Part shown: positions 11,600 through 22,746 of the stretch, piece after piece
How positions within the stretch are numbered: position 1 is the first letter of the stretch
How the letters are laid out: every line of letters starts with the position of its first letter
Assembly (NCBI GenBank): GCA_010015655.1
Contig: ML976701.1
Coordinates: 379,793-436,395, forward strand
Reading direction: 5' to 3'
Origin: Bimuria novae-zelandiae CBS 107.79
Lineage: Eukaryota; Ascomycota; Dothideomycetes; Pleosporales; Didymosphaeriaceae
Length of the DNA: 56,603 nt
Made by a program: the position numbers and the translations under genes
The notes under the pieces: generated by a model
What the model saw: the letters and a program-made list of their open reading frames with translations, nothing else
Told to the model about the DNA's origin: nothing
The model's database searches: none

Positions 11600-12228
11600 T
11601 TAAACGCCCTTAATAGCAACCGTCCTCTCACTCTCCAACCTCTCCGCATTCCTCTCATAGCTCTCCTTCTTACAATCCTCCAACCCCTCACACTTATGAT
11701 CCTCCAGCAACCTATGCTTCCCGCAAAAGTGTCCGGCGCAGAACCCGCAGTCGCCGACGATGCGCTGCGCAGCGTCTTTGCAGGTTTTAAACGAGCATCG
11801 AATTTTCTTGGGGGGCATGCCGCCGCGGAGGGGCAGCGCCATGTGGAGGGTTGCGTTGGGTGGGAGGGACAGGGATTGGAGGGTGGCGGAGGGGGTGCTG
11901 AGATGTTTGCCTGCGTGCACGAGGCGCAGGTCTGAGGCGGGGAGGTTGTGCCGGAGGGCGAGGAGGGTGGAGAGGGTTGTTAGGGTTGTGCTGGGGGGGA
12001 GGGTGAGGGGGATTGCTATATCATGTCAGTATACGGGTGCGGTGTTGGGAAGGGTGCGCTGCAGCATGACGGAAAGTGCGGTTCCGATCGGAATGCTGCC
12101 GCGGCTCTTTCCCCGAGGGATGCGGATCACGTACTGGTCGTTCCCGAGACGTCTTTGACGAAGATCTGCATCGTCTCTTCTTCCGAGGCTTGCGAGCTGA
12201 TGCTCGAAGTGCTGGAGCGGCGCATCAT
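11600..12228 (-). CDS. Ubiquitin-like domain fused to AN1 zinc finger
   Basis: Exons 12135-12228 and 11600-12015 flank a 119-bp intron (GTACGT donor, ACTGAC branch, TATAG acceptor) and encode 169 residues. From Met20 the protein starts MQIFVK, the same first six residues as ubiquitin, keeps LVHAGKHL where ubiquitin has an IFAGKQL-type strand, and ends the domain in LRGG at 94-97. Met98 directly begins PPKK and an AN1 zinc finger with ligands Cys105, 110, 121, 124, 129, His132, His138 and Cys140. The first Met gives a 19-residue Ser-rich extension, but Met20 (codon at 12169-12171) may be the true start. AN1 proteins act in proteasome- and Cdc48-linked stress responses; human ZFAND4 pairs the same domains. 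LRGG followed by Met resembles a ubiquitin-precursor cleavage site (inference). Confidence 0.88.
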
Positions 12229-13995
12229 GGTGGTGTGATGTGGTTTGAGTAGCGGCGATGACGGAGGTGAGGTGTGGTGCTGGGACGGGTGTTGACGTTG
12301 ACGTTGACAGGCAACTACAGAGTACGCGGCTCAGATAACGGCGATACGGCTAGCTCTTGTATCAAAGGCAGACAGCGCTGATTGTCTCTCGTGACCTCGT
12401 GGATCGAGTGTGTGGTGAAAGGCAGACGGTGTGTGAATGAAATGGTGGGTGCCTAGGTGTGAATGTAGATAGACAGATACGTAGGGAGATGGAGGCAGGT
12501 GAGGTGATATCAGGCCTGGTGGCGTCGGAAGCAGTGGTAAAGGTGACGCATCGGCCGGCGTCGCCGTCTTATAAAGGCGCCTGGCACGGCGGCGACGCAC
12601 GCGCCGCTGTTCGCTGGGCATGCCATGGCCATGTTCAAGGCTCCGTCAAGGCTTCGTCTCGTCTCGCCGGTATCCGCCCTGGGTCCTGGACAGCGAAGGC
12701 GTGCACAAGACCAGGAAACGCACCCGCGCCCCCAATCGCACCGCAACGCGAGGCGAAGGACCCGCTTGAGCCGCTGCACCTGCACAAGCTGACCTGCGAA
12801 CGCACCACACCCTCACCCACAACCGCCCCTTCGGCCCTGCGTCGGCCTGCTCGTGTGCCTCGCCGATGTGCCCGTCGACATGACTAAGGATTGTTATCGG
12901 CACCTCTCCGCTTCCACGGCCTTCGACACTTGCATAGTCATGCTGCAGGAACACCAATGTCATCCCTAACCATCTCTAACCATCCCATCCAACAAAGACC
13001 CTCCTATAGCGTGTTTCTGCGCGCTTCACCTTCCACAGCCAAGGACAAACTCTGCGGTCTAGAGTAGCTATGTGCCACGTATCTTCTACCACCGCTACAC
13101 CAAAGCCCAGCTACTGCAAGCACCTCCAGAGCACCTCACGTAACACGTGGACGACCTGACAGGCGGACTCTCTCGCCTTCCTATTGGACCGCCTAAAGTC
13201 CATGCAATGCCATGCATAAACGCTCATTCCGCCGCTCGCGGGTTGCCCCTTGGAGACGTGCGACTGTGTCCTCGCACTTGCCTTCCAACTTGCGCTTTGT
13301 ATACTTACCCCCGATCGCGAGATTAGATTCAAGGAGTGCTTTTTGGTACTGTAATTTGCATGGTCTTGCGCCTGCGCGCTAGGACGCCTGGCCGGGGTCG
13401 AGGCTGTTTGTTGTTCTTTGGGTTTTAGTACTAGGAAATGCATCAGGTATTGCATGCTTTGTTCGGGGGGTCTGTGTAACCGTCGTTTGTTTAGCATCGC
13501 AACGTCGCCGTTCTGCGACGTCTTCAGATCGCCCAGTGTTGTTCCCGGGTGCGTGATCTCCCGGGTAGTTTCTGGCACGATAGTCACGATTCTATTTCAA
13601 GAGAGAGCCTGGTTTGTAGATCATTTATCGCGCAATACTAGAAGTAGGCCATAGACGTCACAGCGGGAAGACATGACAAGTAACCCCAAAGTAGGTAATA
13701 CAGGAGCTGAACTTTGATTGTTAAGGCAGTATAGTATAGCCAACTTTCATCTTTACGCGAGAGACTACGTAGCAGATGATTCAATGTCCCTCCATTGAGG
13801 TCTGGCAAATGATATTAGAACGCTGATTATTTCCACCATGCCATATGCTACACCAACACCTCGCCATGCATATCCACAAATCTCCCATCAATATACTAAC
13901 ACAGTTCGCGAAAAATCATCACACTACCGAAACCGTGACCCAACTATGCAAAACCCTAAACACACACATCCTCACACCCCCCTCTTCATCCCTCC
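12229..13995. other. Intergenic, no supported gene
   Basis: This 1.77-kb stretch is GC-rich at 12400-12900 and more mixed afterwards. Overlapping open frames up to about 158 codons exist (for example minus-strand 13111-13587), but none shows a domain or coding-like pattern. The left end must hold the promoter of the ubiquitin-like/AN1 gene, and the right end the VPS41 3' UTR. Confidence 0.45.
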
Positions 13996-16900
13996 CTACC
14001 CCTCGTCCTCAATCATGCCCTCCCTCTCCCTACAAACCACACACCCCTTCCCTACCGCCCTCTTGATAACATGCGCATGCGCCACCTTTGCGCCCACGCT
14101 CCTGCTCCACCTCCCGCCATCCTCCGCCGCATCGCTCGCCAGCCTCTGCTGCAGCGTCGCCGCGACGCTCGCGCTCGCGCTGGTTTTTGGCAGCAAGCAC
14201 GAGAGGTGGAACACGTGGCCGCACGCAAAGCCAACAAGGGTATCGCGCGAGGGCGGCACGGGAGTATCTGGGAACGCTTCTGCTTCCGCTTCGGCAGCGG
14301 TGGGAAGCGTGAAGGGCTTGTGGCAGCTGGTACAGTGACCGGGGTCTGCTTCTGCGCCGGGGGGCGTGGGGTCGGGTGTGAGTGTTGTTTGGGCATTGTA
14401 GTGTGAGGAGGGCGCTGTGGTGGTCGTGCCATCTCTGTCCTTGTGGAGTTTTGCCGCGGTGGGCGCGTCGACGCCTTTAGGCTCGATGTCGATCTTCCTG
14501 CCCTGTTTGCCTTGCTTACTTTTCTCGAACAAGCCTGAGCCCTGCTTCTGGAGCGTAGGGTCGAAGGGGTCGTCGCAGGGCATGACTTCAAACTTAACGC
14601 CGCGTTTTTGGCCAGCGCGCAGCGTGTCCATACCCGTTGCGACTTCGCCGCGAAGGACGCGTGCCACGCCTTCGGAGATGGAGTACTGGATCTCGTATTC
14701 GCGCACCATGCGGCCGATGCCGTCACGTAGGCCCTCGATTTCTAGGCCTTCGGGAATGCGCCGGACGAGCTGGACGGGGTTGATGGCAGTGCCGACCTCG
14801 GCGAGCAAGCCGCGGATGAAGTGTGGTTTGTCCATGGAAAATTCGAGCAAATCGTTCCATAAGTCCGGATCGTCTTGTTCTTTGGCAAAAGAAATGGCGA
14901 AGCTGACGTCGGATAGTTTGTCGATGATGAGATAGAGCGCACGCTTGGTCTGACCGGTTTTCGAAAGGATATAACTATGTTCAAGTCAGTTTGTTGTGCT
15001 CGCACGGTGATGTAGAATACGTACACTAGCTCAGGGATATACTGTCTGCTTTCGCAGATGCTGGTCGCTTTGCTGAGGTCGTATGCCTGCGACTCACGCA
15101 GGTATTTCAGAAGGAGCTCACGGTCGTACTCCGCGAATAGCTCAACCATGAGATCGGCGAACTCTTCTGCAATGTGTTTGCCATCCACGGCCAGCCTTCC
15201 TGCATCCACGCGCTCCTTCGCGGTCCTTCCCTTTCGCTCGTGGCTTTCCGGTCTCCATAATGATCTCAGGTAGAAAAATAGGAATGGCTGAAAGGTATCG
15301 CCGCGTTGCTGCAGCTGTGCAACCACTTCGGGTGCGGGCACATTGCCGCGGCATGCCTCGTCTACCAAGACACCGACTGCCTCGGATGATGACTCTTCTA
15401 ATTCGCCAAGCGACGCGGATTCCAATTGCTCTTTCGAGACGCGGAGAAGGATGAAGCCTGGGATATCGTCGCGTACAGCTTCTACGAGATGGAAATTCCG
15501 GATCAGGGTCATGGCTGCATCGGCATTTTGAAGGCGGATGTAGCAGCGCAGAGCATCTCTCTGATGTCCCTCGGCTAGATAGAGCTTTGCAAGCGCATCT
15601 TGTAATATCCGCCAATCTCGACCTTGCTCATTCCCTTCAATTGAGTCTTCGGTTATATCGCCTCCGGCCAGCTTGCTCTTGATGGCCTCTATGACGATCC
15701 CGGTGTCAAAGAGATCCGTATCCCAGTCTTCTAGCAGGTGTTTGAAGCGTATCCGGTCGTGGATGATGTAATGGCCGAGCACAACTTCATATATGGTCGA
15801 AGGGAGTGGTGGCTGCATCCGCTTCTTCGGCATATAAGGTGCGATCTCATTGAAGTGATCTTTTTCGGCAAACTTCCAAACCCAGTGTTCCCATCGCTGT
15901 GAAGTGCCCAGCACACGACCAGCAACGTTGCCGGCTTGCGCCCAGTCTCCAGACTTCACCAACTGCTTCACCCATAAGTCTCCTATCCGTCTCTTCTCTT
16001 TTTCGACCGTAGAGTTTTGATTGGCACGCGTAGCGGATACAGTTGTCTGTGAGGCGTCGTCATCGGCGAAGAACTCCTGTAAACTGCCATCCTTCCTCGA
16101 TGGCGTGCTCGCAGGAGACGTTTCAGAGGCCGTTGTCGAAGCGGAAGCTGCAATCTCCGGATGGTCCTCAAGTAGCTCCCATGCGTCTTTGTAGTTCTCG
16201 TGCTCCATCTCCCAGTTGAAGTGATCCGACAAGTCTCGCTTTATGGCCAAGACACAGTCGTACGGACTCTGGATGAAGACCATCAGACCAGGTCCAGCTG
16301 CATGGGGATGCGCTTGGGATAGTCTCTTTCCAGCAGTTGAGGCAGGTACATTTCCAGAGGATGATACTGACGGTGCCCTCAAGTCTGCGCTACTAGGCAT
16401 GCTGATCATGCTTGCACCCGAGCTGAATATCCGAGCAGCGCCCAGGGTGGCGTCCCAGATGCCACCGCCTATCGCTTCTATCGCGCTTCTTTGCGCGGGC
16501 GTCAGAGCCTTGGGATGTGGTACATATAGCGTACCGAGATGGTAGTCTGCCGCAGAAAGACTTTCGAATCTGCTCACGGTCAATGAGTCTACTTCAACTT
16601 CATCTGAGGTAGCTGCATCGATTAGCTTCAGCTCCGGCGAGAGCCCGTTGTTGCGTCGATGCATTCCGCGCCTTGGAGTGGTATCTGAGGATATTGGATT
16701 ATCATCGTCATCGCGAGTCCGATATGCAAGTACAAGAAGTAATGAAGGGGTATATAGCGAAATGCCAGAAACAATGCAATCATCGAACCGAAGACTGTCG
16801 CATCACTGTTAGCAACCTCGTTCTGTGAATGGATATGTTACGCACAAGTTGATAATCTCGGCGCTTCCCACCGATCTTTCGCCGACGTCTCTCCCAACAC

Positions 16901-18217
16901 CTGCGCCTCCAGCACTGACGTGGACTATCCAAGCCGCGTCACCCCAGCCGATGATCAATTTTTCGATCTGTTGGCTTTTCTTAGCCGATTTGGATTGCTG
17001 TCCAGGGCGATGATGCGGCAGTGTGCCCTCTGACTTCTCGATCCCACTGCTGCTGTTCATCTTCATGATCGCATCGTCGTCTGATTCCAGCTGTTGATCA
17101 TCGACCCAGTCCAAGCGCGCCTTCCACACGCCCGCCATTTCATCCCAGATCTTGCGATTTGGCTTCTCAATGAAGCCTATTCTCTTCCATGCCGCATCCG
17201 AGTCTTGACCCTCAAGATGTAGGTTTGTCCGCATGATGCGAATGCCATGCTCGTTTACCCAAGCCACGAATTTTCCCGACAACGACCATTTTATGGTGCT
17301 GATGATGCCTTCGCCAGAATGCAGTACATCGTCTCTCCCACTATTGCCTCCTAGTCCAATGGCTCCGAGCCAGCCCTGAGCAGTGTGTGCGGCTTGGCTT
17401 GTGTTCGCGTTGGACCGGACGCCGGCTTGCCCCCCGGTTGTGAGTATGAGTTCGCCAGCCAAGCCGCCGGAAAGATATTGCCGATCTGACTTGTACTCGG
17501 GAGACAGGGCCACTGCTTGCACTGGACGGGCAAAATTGCGCAGCGTGACATCTTTCGGGTCCACTAACGAGGACACGCAAACATGGCCGTCTATCGATGC
17601 GGAAGCGATGTAGATGTGGTTTGAAGGAATGGCGGGTACGAGAGGCTGTGGGCGAGGCTTGCGCGGTGAGACACCAGGGCCGGGCCCAGGTTGTGGTCGT
17701 GCGGGAGCCTCTGGGGTCTCTATGGTTCTGCTCGGCGAGCTGGACTGGAGGGAAGGCAACGGAGGAGGAAACGGCGACACGGACAGCGCCGTGACTGAGG
17801 CCGAGGGATGGGCGTTGTAGTTGCGGAGGGGTTGGAAGGTGGGGATGGTCAGGATGTGCTATTGCGGTTAGTACACACAGACAGCGCATGAAGTCCACAA
17901 ATAGACTCACGATGTTTCCATTATGACTGCCTACAACCTACATAGAACTCAGCATATTGTTCACCAACGGGCATGCGCCGTACCATTTTGTCGCCGGCCA
18001 CCAAAAAGGTGCTTGTCGCGTCGCCATTCCTATACACGGGCGCCAGGTTACTCGTGAGACGCGTGTATTTGAGCTTCGGTTCCTCGTCCGCGTCGTCTTC
18101 CTCCTCTTCGCTCTCTGACTCTTGCTCGGCCACCTTCCCGTTGCTCGTCGTGCGCTCGAACTTCGCTTCATCGCGTGCGGCCGCGCTGGGCTCGTCTTCG
18201 TTTGCCGCCGCACCCAT
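13996..18217 (-). CDS. VPS41: Vacuolar protein sorting-associated protein 41 (HOPS subunit)
   Basis: Five exons (17984-18217, 17911-17937, 16846-17858, 15025-16794, 13996-14974) with introns of 46, 52, 51 and 50 bp join to 1340 residues. The 27-nt second exon supplies VVGSHNGNI, restoring the family motif GDKM-VVGSHNGNIHIL. An acidic N-terminus precedes a WD40-type propeller (about 50-480), then a clathrin-heavy-chain-like helical repeat region (LWNDLLEFSM, KPHFIRGLL), and a C-terminal RING-type zinc domain (CTSC, CGHVFHLSC, CVVC). Known role: membrane-bound HOPS subunit that binds the Rab Ypt7 and tethers endosomes and AP-3 vesicles to the vacuole. Met1 is taken at 18217; the frame is also open to ATG 18343. 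Confidence 0.94.
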
Positions 18218-18586
18218 GCTAGATGCATGAGCTGCGGAGTGTGCAGTGTTATTATTACAGTAGCTGCAAGAAGATCGGTGGTCATGGTCTGGCAAGCTAA
18301 TGTCCAATGATGTCGTCTGCCAAGCCAATCTCTCCGGGGTCACGCTAGTCCCGCTTCACTTGCAGCGCGATGCAGGATGCGGGATGCCATACATCATTCT
18401 ATCACTACCACCACTGTGACAATTGGAAGTACAGCACATAATTCATCCGAATGGAATTAGCCCACTATCTCCTGTACAAACATCAAGAATAAGAACCACG
18501 CCTGGATTTCCTTCCAGGAGTGTTGACGCAGTGAGGGAACTCAGTTGTGTGTATACGCAATGAAGAGAAGCTGTTCTGTACAAACA
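18218..18586. other. Intergenic spacer upstream of VPS41
   Basis: This 369-bp gap between two minus-strand genes probably holds the VPS41 promoter and the 3' UTR of the membrane-protein gene. No distinct motif is visible. Confidence 0.5.
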
Positions 18587-20082
18587 TCAAATCAGGTATA
18601 ATGCATCATGCCAGGGATCCTTCCACATCAATACATTCATGGCCATCCGATCAACATCTCCAACCGCCCGGCTCTGCAGCACTGCCTGCGCGTGACTGGT
18701 CCACCTAGTTTGCTCGAACTGGCACATGACCCAAACGGGACCAAATGAAAAAAGCAATGGAAGAAACAGAAAGGACACGACAGACCGACCGCTAAATATC
18801 CAGTACCGGAATAAGCGTAGCTTCCGCGCCCACGGTCTACCTAAGAACTCGCAGCCCTCAGCGAGGATTCCGAAAAGCCACTTCCCCAGGATCCTGGCAA
18901 TGGCAATGTTGAAGAGAATACTGGTGATGCGCAGGCTCTCTCCGTAATGCGTGTGCTCACGTTGGCGCGGAACTTGCGTCACCGTCGTTGGGTCCCATAT
19001 GTTTGTACGGTCGGGACATATCTGCGTCCAGTCGAAGGTAGAGCTGGCTTCTGCGAGGAGACGCAAAATCGGTGGGCACCCGCCTGAAAAACGACGTCGA
19101 AAAGCGTAGGCGAGGATGCCGTATGTCAGCGCACGGTGAAGAAGAACCGCCAGCTCGAGATCCGACTGCAGCAAACTAGGAAACAAGCTGTCGAGGAATT
19201 GGCTGAACGCATTATTGAATGCTTGAAAGCGTGATCTGGTGGATACTGCGCCCTCGCAACAGATTGTGGTTCCACTCAGCCCCGTATCTGTGCGTAAACT
19301 CAGTTCCTTTCCGCTCGGCGGCGTTTCTGAACTATTCGTCTGCTCAGTTGTCGTGCGAGCATGGACTTGATCTGGGATCATCCATTCGTTGCCTACCAGC
19401 AAGATGAGCGAGCTGTTGACGGTTGCAGCGAGACCTCCCAGCACCATTTCGAACGTCCGCAAATCGACCGTCCATAGCCAGTACCCCCGGTCCTGTACGT
19501 AGAAAAATAGCCGGATCCAGATGACGACGCTTCCCAGGTACTGTACCAGGAAGGCCACTAATAACAGGATTCTGCCAACCCAAAGAACATCTACCTTTCT
19601 TGGCGCACAGCTGGCTTGTTCGGAGGATAGCAAAACAAGTGGGACCGATCTTTTCGTGGAAGAACTTGACCGTGCATGCAGGCCGAGGCACGAGGCGAGA
19701 AAGAATCGGATTGGCATTGGCTCGTGCTTCCATAACCTTCTCACTATCATGAGACGGGTACGAATCAGTAGTTGTGCTACTGCCACCTCCGGAAACGCCA
19801 GATAGCACAAGAATGCTACCAGTGCCTGCCAAGCGCCAGCGCTGCCCTGCAAGGACATCAAGTGCCCATACGAAGCGGCCGCCGCTACATGCACACCAAA
19901 AGATCGCAACCAAGTTTCATGTATCCTGACTTTGTCAGCAAGAGGCAAATGAGTATTGCCGAAAGTATTGCTTACCCTCGGATCTCATTCGGATTACCCA
20001 GTACGTTAAACAAGCAATCTGCCAGAGTTGTGCCGTTGCGACCAGCGCACACTTGGGAAACATGATCAAGGCTCCCAGGCAT
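18587..20082 (-). CDS. Multi-pass membrane protein of unknown function
   Basis: Exons 19976-20082 and 18587-19925 are separated by a 50-bp intron (GTAAGC, TTGCTGAC branch, GTCAG) and encode 481 residues. Joining gives the continuous and convincing CLFNVLGNPNEIRGIHETW. Likely membrane segments lie near residues 65-90, 150-175, 187-212, 385-405 and 425-447, with a soluble Ser/Thr-rich loop between the third and fourth. Paired Cys residues in the N-terminal segment suggest an extracytoplasmic start. I do not recognise a named family; it resembles fungus-specific integral membrane proteins often found as hypothetical proteins. The N-terminus is the least certain part, since the frame stays open upstream of ATG 20082 to a TAG about 60 bases away, so a further 5' exon is possible. 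Confidence 0.75.
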
Positions 20083-20996
20083 CGCGACGATTATTGGAAC
20101 GGAGATTTCGATTGATTTGGACCCTACAATGCAACGGGCCTATGTTACATATATTATTGCGAAACATGCACTTCTCGTGTCCTGGCGCGGACGCCCCGAT
20201 ATCGAGGCGCAGCCCATGCAAGCATGGGTGCGCGCCACAAGAGAGCTTACCTCGTGTATTACACTAGCCACGAAAGTCAGCACTCCTATTCGCTACGACG
20301 AGCTTTTCAGCTCGCAAGAATATGTTTGTTCTATAAACAAACGACTAGATGTCGATCTCATCCTTTGGGCTTTGGTAGTCCCCGGTCTTGGATCTCGAAT
20401 CAGCTGGAGCACGACAACACCTCACCGGTATGTGTAACATGGCCCAAAAAAGCAGCGACAAAGAACTCAAGCATGGCTGGGATCGCACTTTTGATTGGTC
20501 TTAGGCGCTGGGGTGCCAACAATGATGCCTTACTAACAGCCTTCCGCACAGAGCGTCTTATCATATGCACCCCGTTCATGTTCAAGAGTCAGACGGATAT
20601 ATTGAGCCATAGATGTCTAATCTCTACATTTGACCTTTTGTGATGCCACGTTATGTTATCAAAGCACTTGTCCGAGGACGCTTGAGGAGCTGACTTACCC
20701 CACGGTGCATCATGAGATGCTCCAAGTTTTTCTTTTATCGTCTCTCTAAATTACTCCTCCGAGTAGAACGAGTACTAATTGCAGAGAGTATCATGCATGG
20801 CATGCATTGATGATTACAGGAGCCAAGTATGGCCAAGGTCTGCTGGGAGTAATATTATATGCTAGTACGAATGCAGTTAGAATGATGGCATTCATCAGGC
20901 AACCTTGCTTACACAACAAAACAACGACAACAGACAACAACATCCGTACCCGCGTAGAGGACATTAAGATCGAATCTGAACACCGCCATAAACATA
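20083..20996. other. Divergent intergenic region
   Basis: This lies between the membrane-protein gene (-) and the sirtuin gene (+) and should contain both promoters. The sirtuin side has a CA/AC-rich leader just before its ATG. Open frames up to about 139 codons have no recognisable content. Confidence 0.5.
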
Positions 20997-22491
20997 ATGG
21001 ATCTCACCGCACCAGCAGTCGCTGAAGTCGAACATTTCGACTCGCCTGCCAAAGTCGAGCAAGTTGCCACACAGCTCGCAGCGCTGATCCAAAACGCAAA
21101 GCACTTCATTGTCTACACCGGCGCCGGAGTCTCCACATCCGCTGGTATCCCTGATTTCAGAGGTCCTGAGGGAGCATGGACGAAACGCGCACAGGGCAAG
21201 GAGCTAGAATTCGACGGGAATAAAACACTACAGGCGGTACCGACTGCAACGCATATGGCGCTTGTGGCATTACAAGAGAAGGGCTTGTTGAAGTATGTTG
21301 TTAGTCAGAACTGTGATGGGTTGCACCGGAGAAGTGGGATTTTACCTGTGAGTTTATATATGCTTCTTTTTACATGTAGGAGCCAGACTTGTCAACAATC
21401 AAGCCAATCAAGCCGGTCTAGCCTAATATGGTAATTTACTAGCTCGTGTAGGTTAAGATGTTACTAAATTTGGTTAGATCGGCTTGATTGGCTTGATTGT
21501 TGACAAGTCTGGTAGGAGGAGAGGAAGCGATGTTGGAGATTATTTGAGGGTCTTACTAAGTGATGGATGCGTGCTTTAAGATCGGATCTCCGAGTTACAC
21601 GGCAACAGCAACAGAGAGTACTGCAAAGATTGCGGGAAAGACTATATCCGCGGTACGTTTTACCCCCCCCCCCCCTTTCCCCCTCTATCCCTATCCATAT
21701 AACAATCCCCCTCCCCTGCTGCTCAACCCAACACATACATCCCTATCTTATACTAACCCCTCCCGACTATAGACTTCCGTGCCGTATCCACCTACTCAAA
21801 ATCCTACTCCGACCACCGCACCGGCCGCAAATGCGCCCTCTGCACCGGCGCCCTCCACGACACCATCATCAACTTCGGCGAACCCCTCCCCTCGGCAGCC
21901 TTCGCCCTCGCAACTACCCACGCCAAGCGCGCAGATCTCTGCCTCGTGCTCGGCTCCTCGTGCCGCGTTACGCCCGCGAACAGCGTCCCTGAAACCGTCG
22001 GCCGTAGGAAGAACGCTAGGCTCGCGATTTGTAACCTGCAGGCTACGGCTTTGGATGGTGTGGCGGATGGGGGGTTACGCGTGCATGCGCGCACGGATGA
22101 GTTAATGGCGGCGGTGATGCGGAAGTTGGGGATTATGATTCCGGGGGTTGTGCTGAGGAGGAGGCTCCTTATTAGCATGAAGTCTCAGGATAGAGGGCGC
22201 CACCAGGTCACGGTGGCGGGCGTGGATGTGGACGGTACGCCTGTGTCCTTCCTAAAGAGTGTGAAGGTGGAGGGGTCGAGGCGGGGGGTAAGGACGGAGC
22301 CGTTTGTGCTGAGCGTAAGGGAGGAGCTAGAGGTCGGAGGGGTGATTAAGCTGGAGCTTGAGTTTATGGGGCATTATGGGGAGCCTAATTTGGTGGTGGA
22401 GCATGAGTCTGAGGGGGAAGGGGGAGGGGAGGGGATGTATGTGCTGGAGTATGATGTTTGGACGAGGGCGTGGGGGGTTAAGCGGCAATGA
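20997..22491 (+). CDS. SIRT6/7-like NAD-dependent deacylase, possibly splice-damaged
   Basis: Exons 20997-21347, 21580-21652 and 21773-22491 would give 380 residues. Residues include GAGVSTSAGIPDFRG, SQNCDGLH, the catalytic His124 in ISELHGN, zinc cysteines 132/135 and 162/165, and LVLGSSCRVTPA. A long C-terminal extension (VDVDGTPVSFLKSV, MGHYGEPNL) follows. Sirtuins remove acyl groups from lysines using NAD; this class is nuclear and chromatin-associated. Intron 1 carries a 128-bp MITE, and its expected 3' end reads TTTAA before GATCGG instead of AG. The nearest real AG (21579-21580) shifts the frame and would lose His124 and the zinc site, leaving a product that ends at 22105. Intron 2 (21653-21772) is canonical. 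Either an unusual splice or a recent loss-of-function allele. Confidence 0.85.
21384..21511 (+). mobile_element. 128-bp hAT-type MITE, copy 1 (in sirtuin intron 1)
   Basis: Termini CAGACTTGTC and GACAAGTCTG belong to a 31-bp perfect terminal inverted repeat that extends imperfectly to about 40 bp. Flanks GTAGGAGC (21376-21383) and GTAGGAGG (21512-21519) match at 7 of 8 bases, as for an hAT target duplication. A second copy of the same length lies at 25250-25377 and differs by four transitions. It has no coding capacity. It does not share termini with the hAT element at 3890-6206, so its driving transposase is elsewhere. Confidence 0.93.
21663..21675. repeat. Poly-C run in sirtuin intron 2
   Basis: Thirteen consecutive C residues lie just after the GTACGT donor. 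It is a length-unstable site and a possible sequencing weak point, but it is wholly intronic. Confidence 0.9.
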
Positions 22492-22746
22492 AGGGAGGGG
22501 GGTGCGTGAGGGGAGTTTCCATGTCCGGTGTATCTACCTCCCTGCTATGGACTGGGATCGGTATTGCTAGATTGATCTTACTCTCTAAGGGAAACCTGGA
22601 CCCTTCCGCGGACTCCGGACATGTTGTTGCAAGGAACAAGTCGTTCGGGAAATTTCACTTTCTCACCTACCTAAGCCGATATATAGGGATCAAAACAGAG
22701 TTCATCTGATTGCGTGAATTTTTTACGAGAAATAGGGGATGGGGCT

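Noticed and set aside
13111..13587. Minus-strand 158-codon open frame
   Set aside because: No domain, no biased composition, no promoter context; kept only as a remark in the intergenic entry.
20083..20450. Extra 5' exon of the membrane-protein gene ending at a GTAAGC near 20250
   Set aside because: Its phase does not match the downstream exon and no start codon is convincing.
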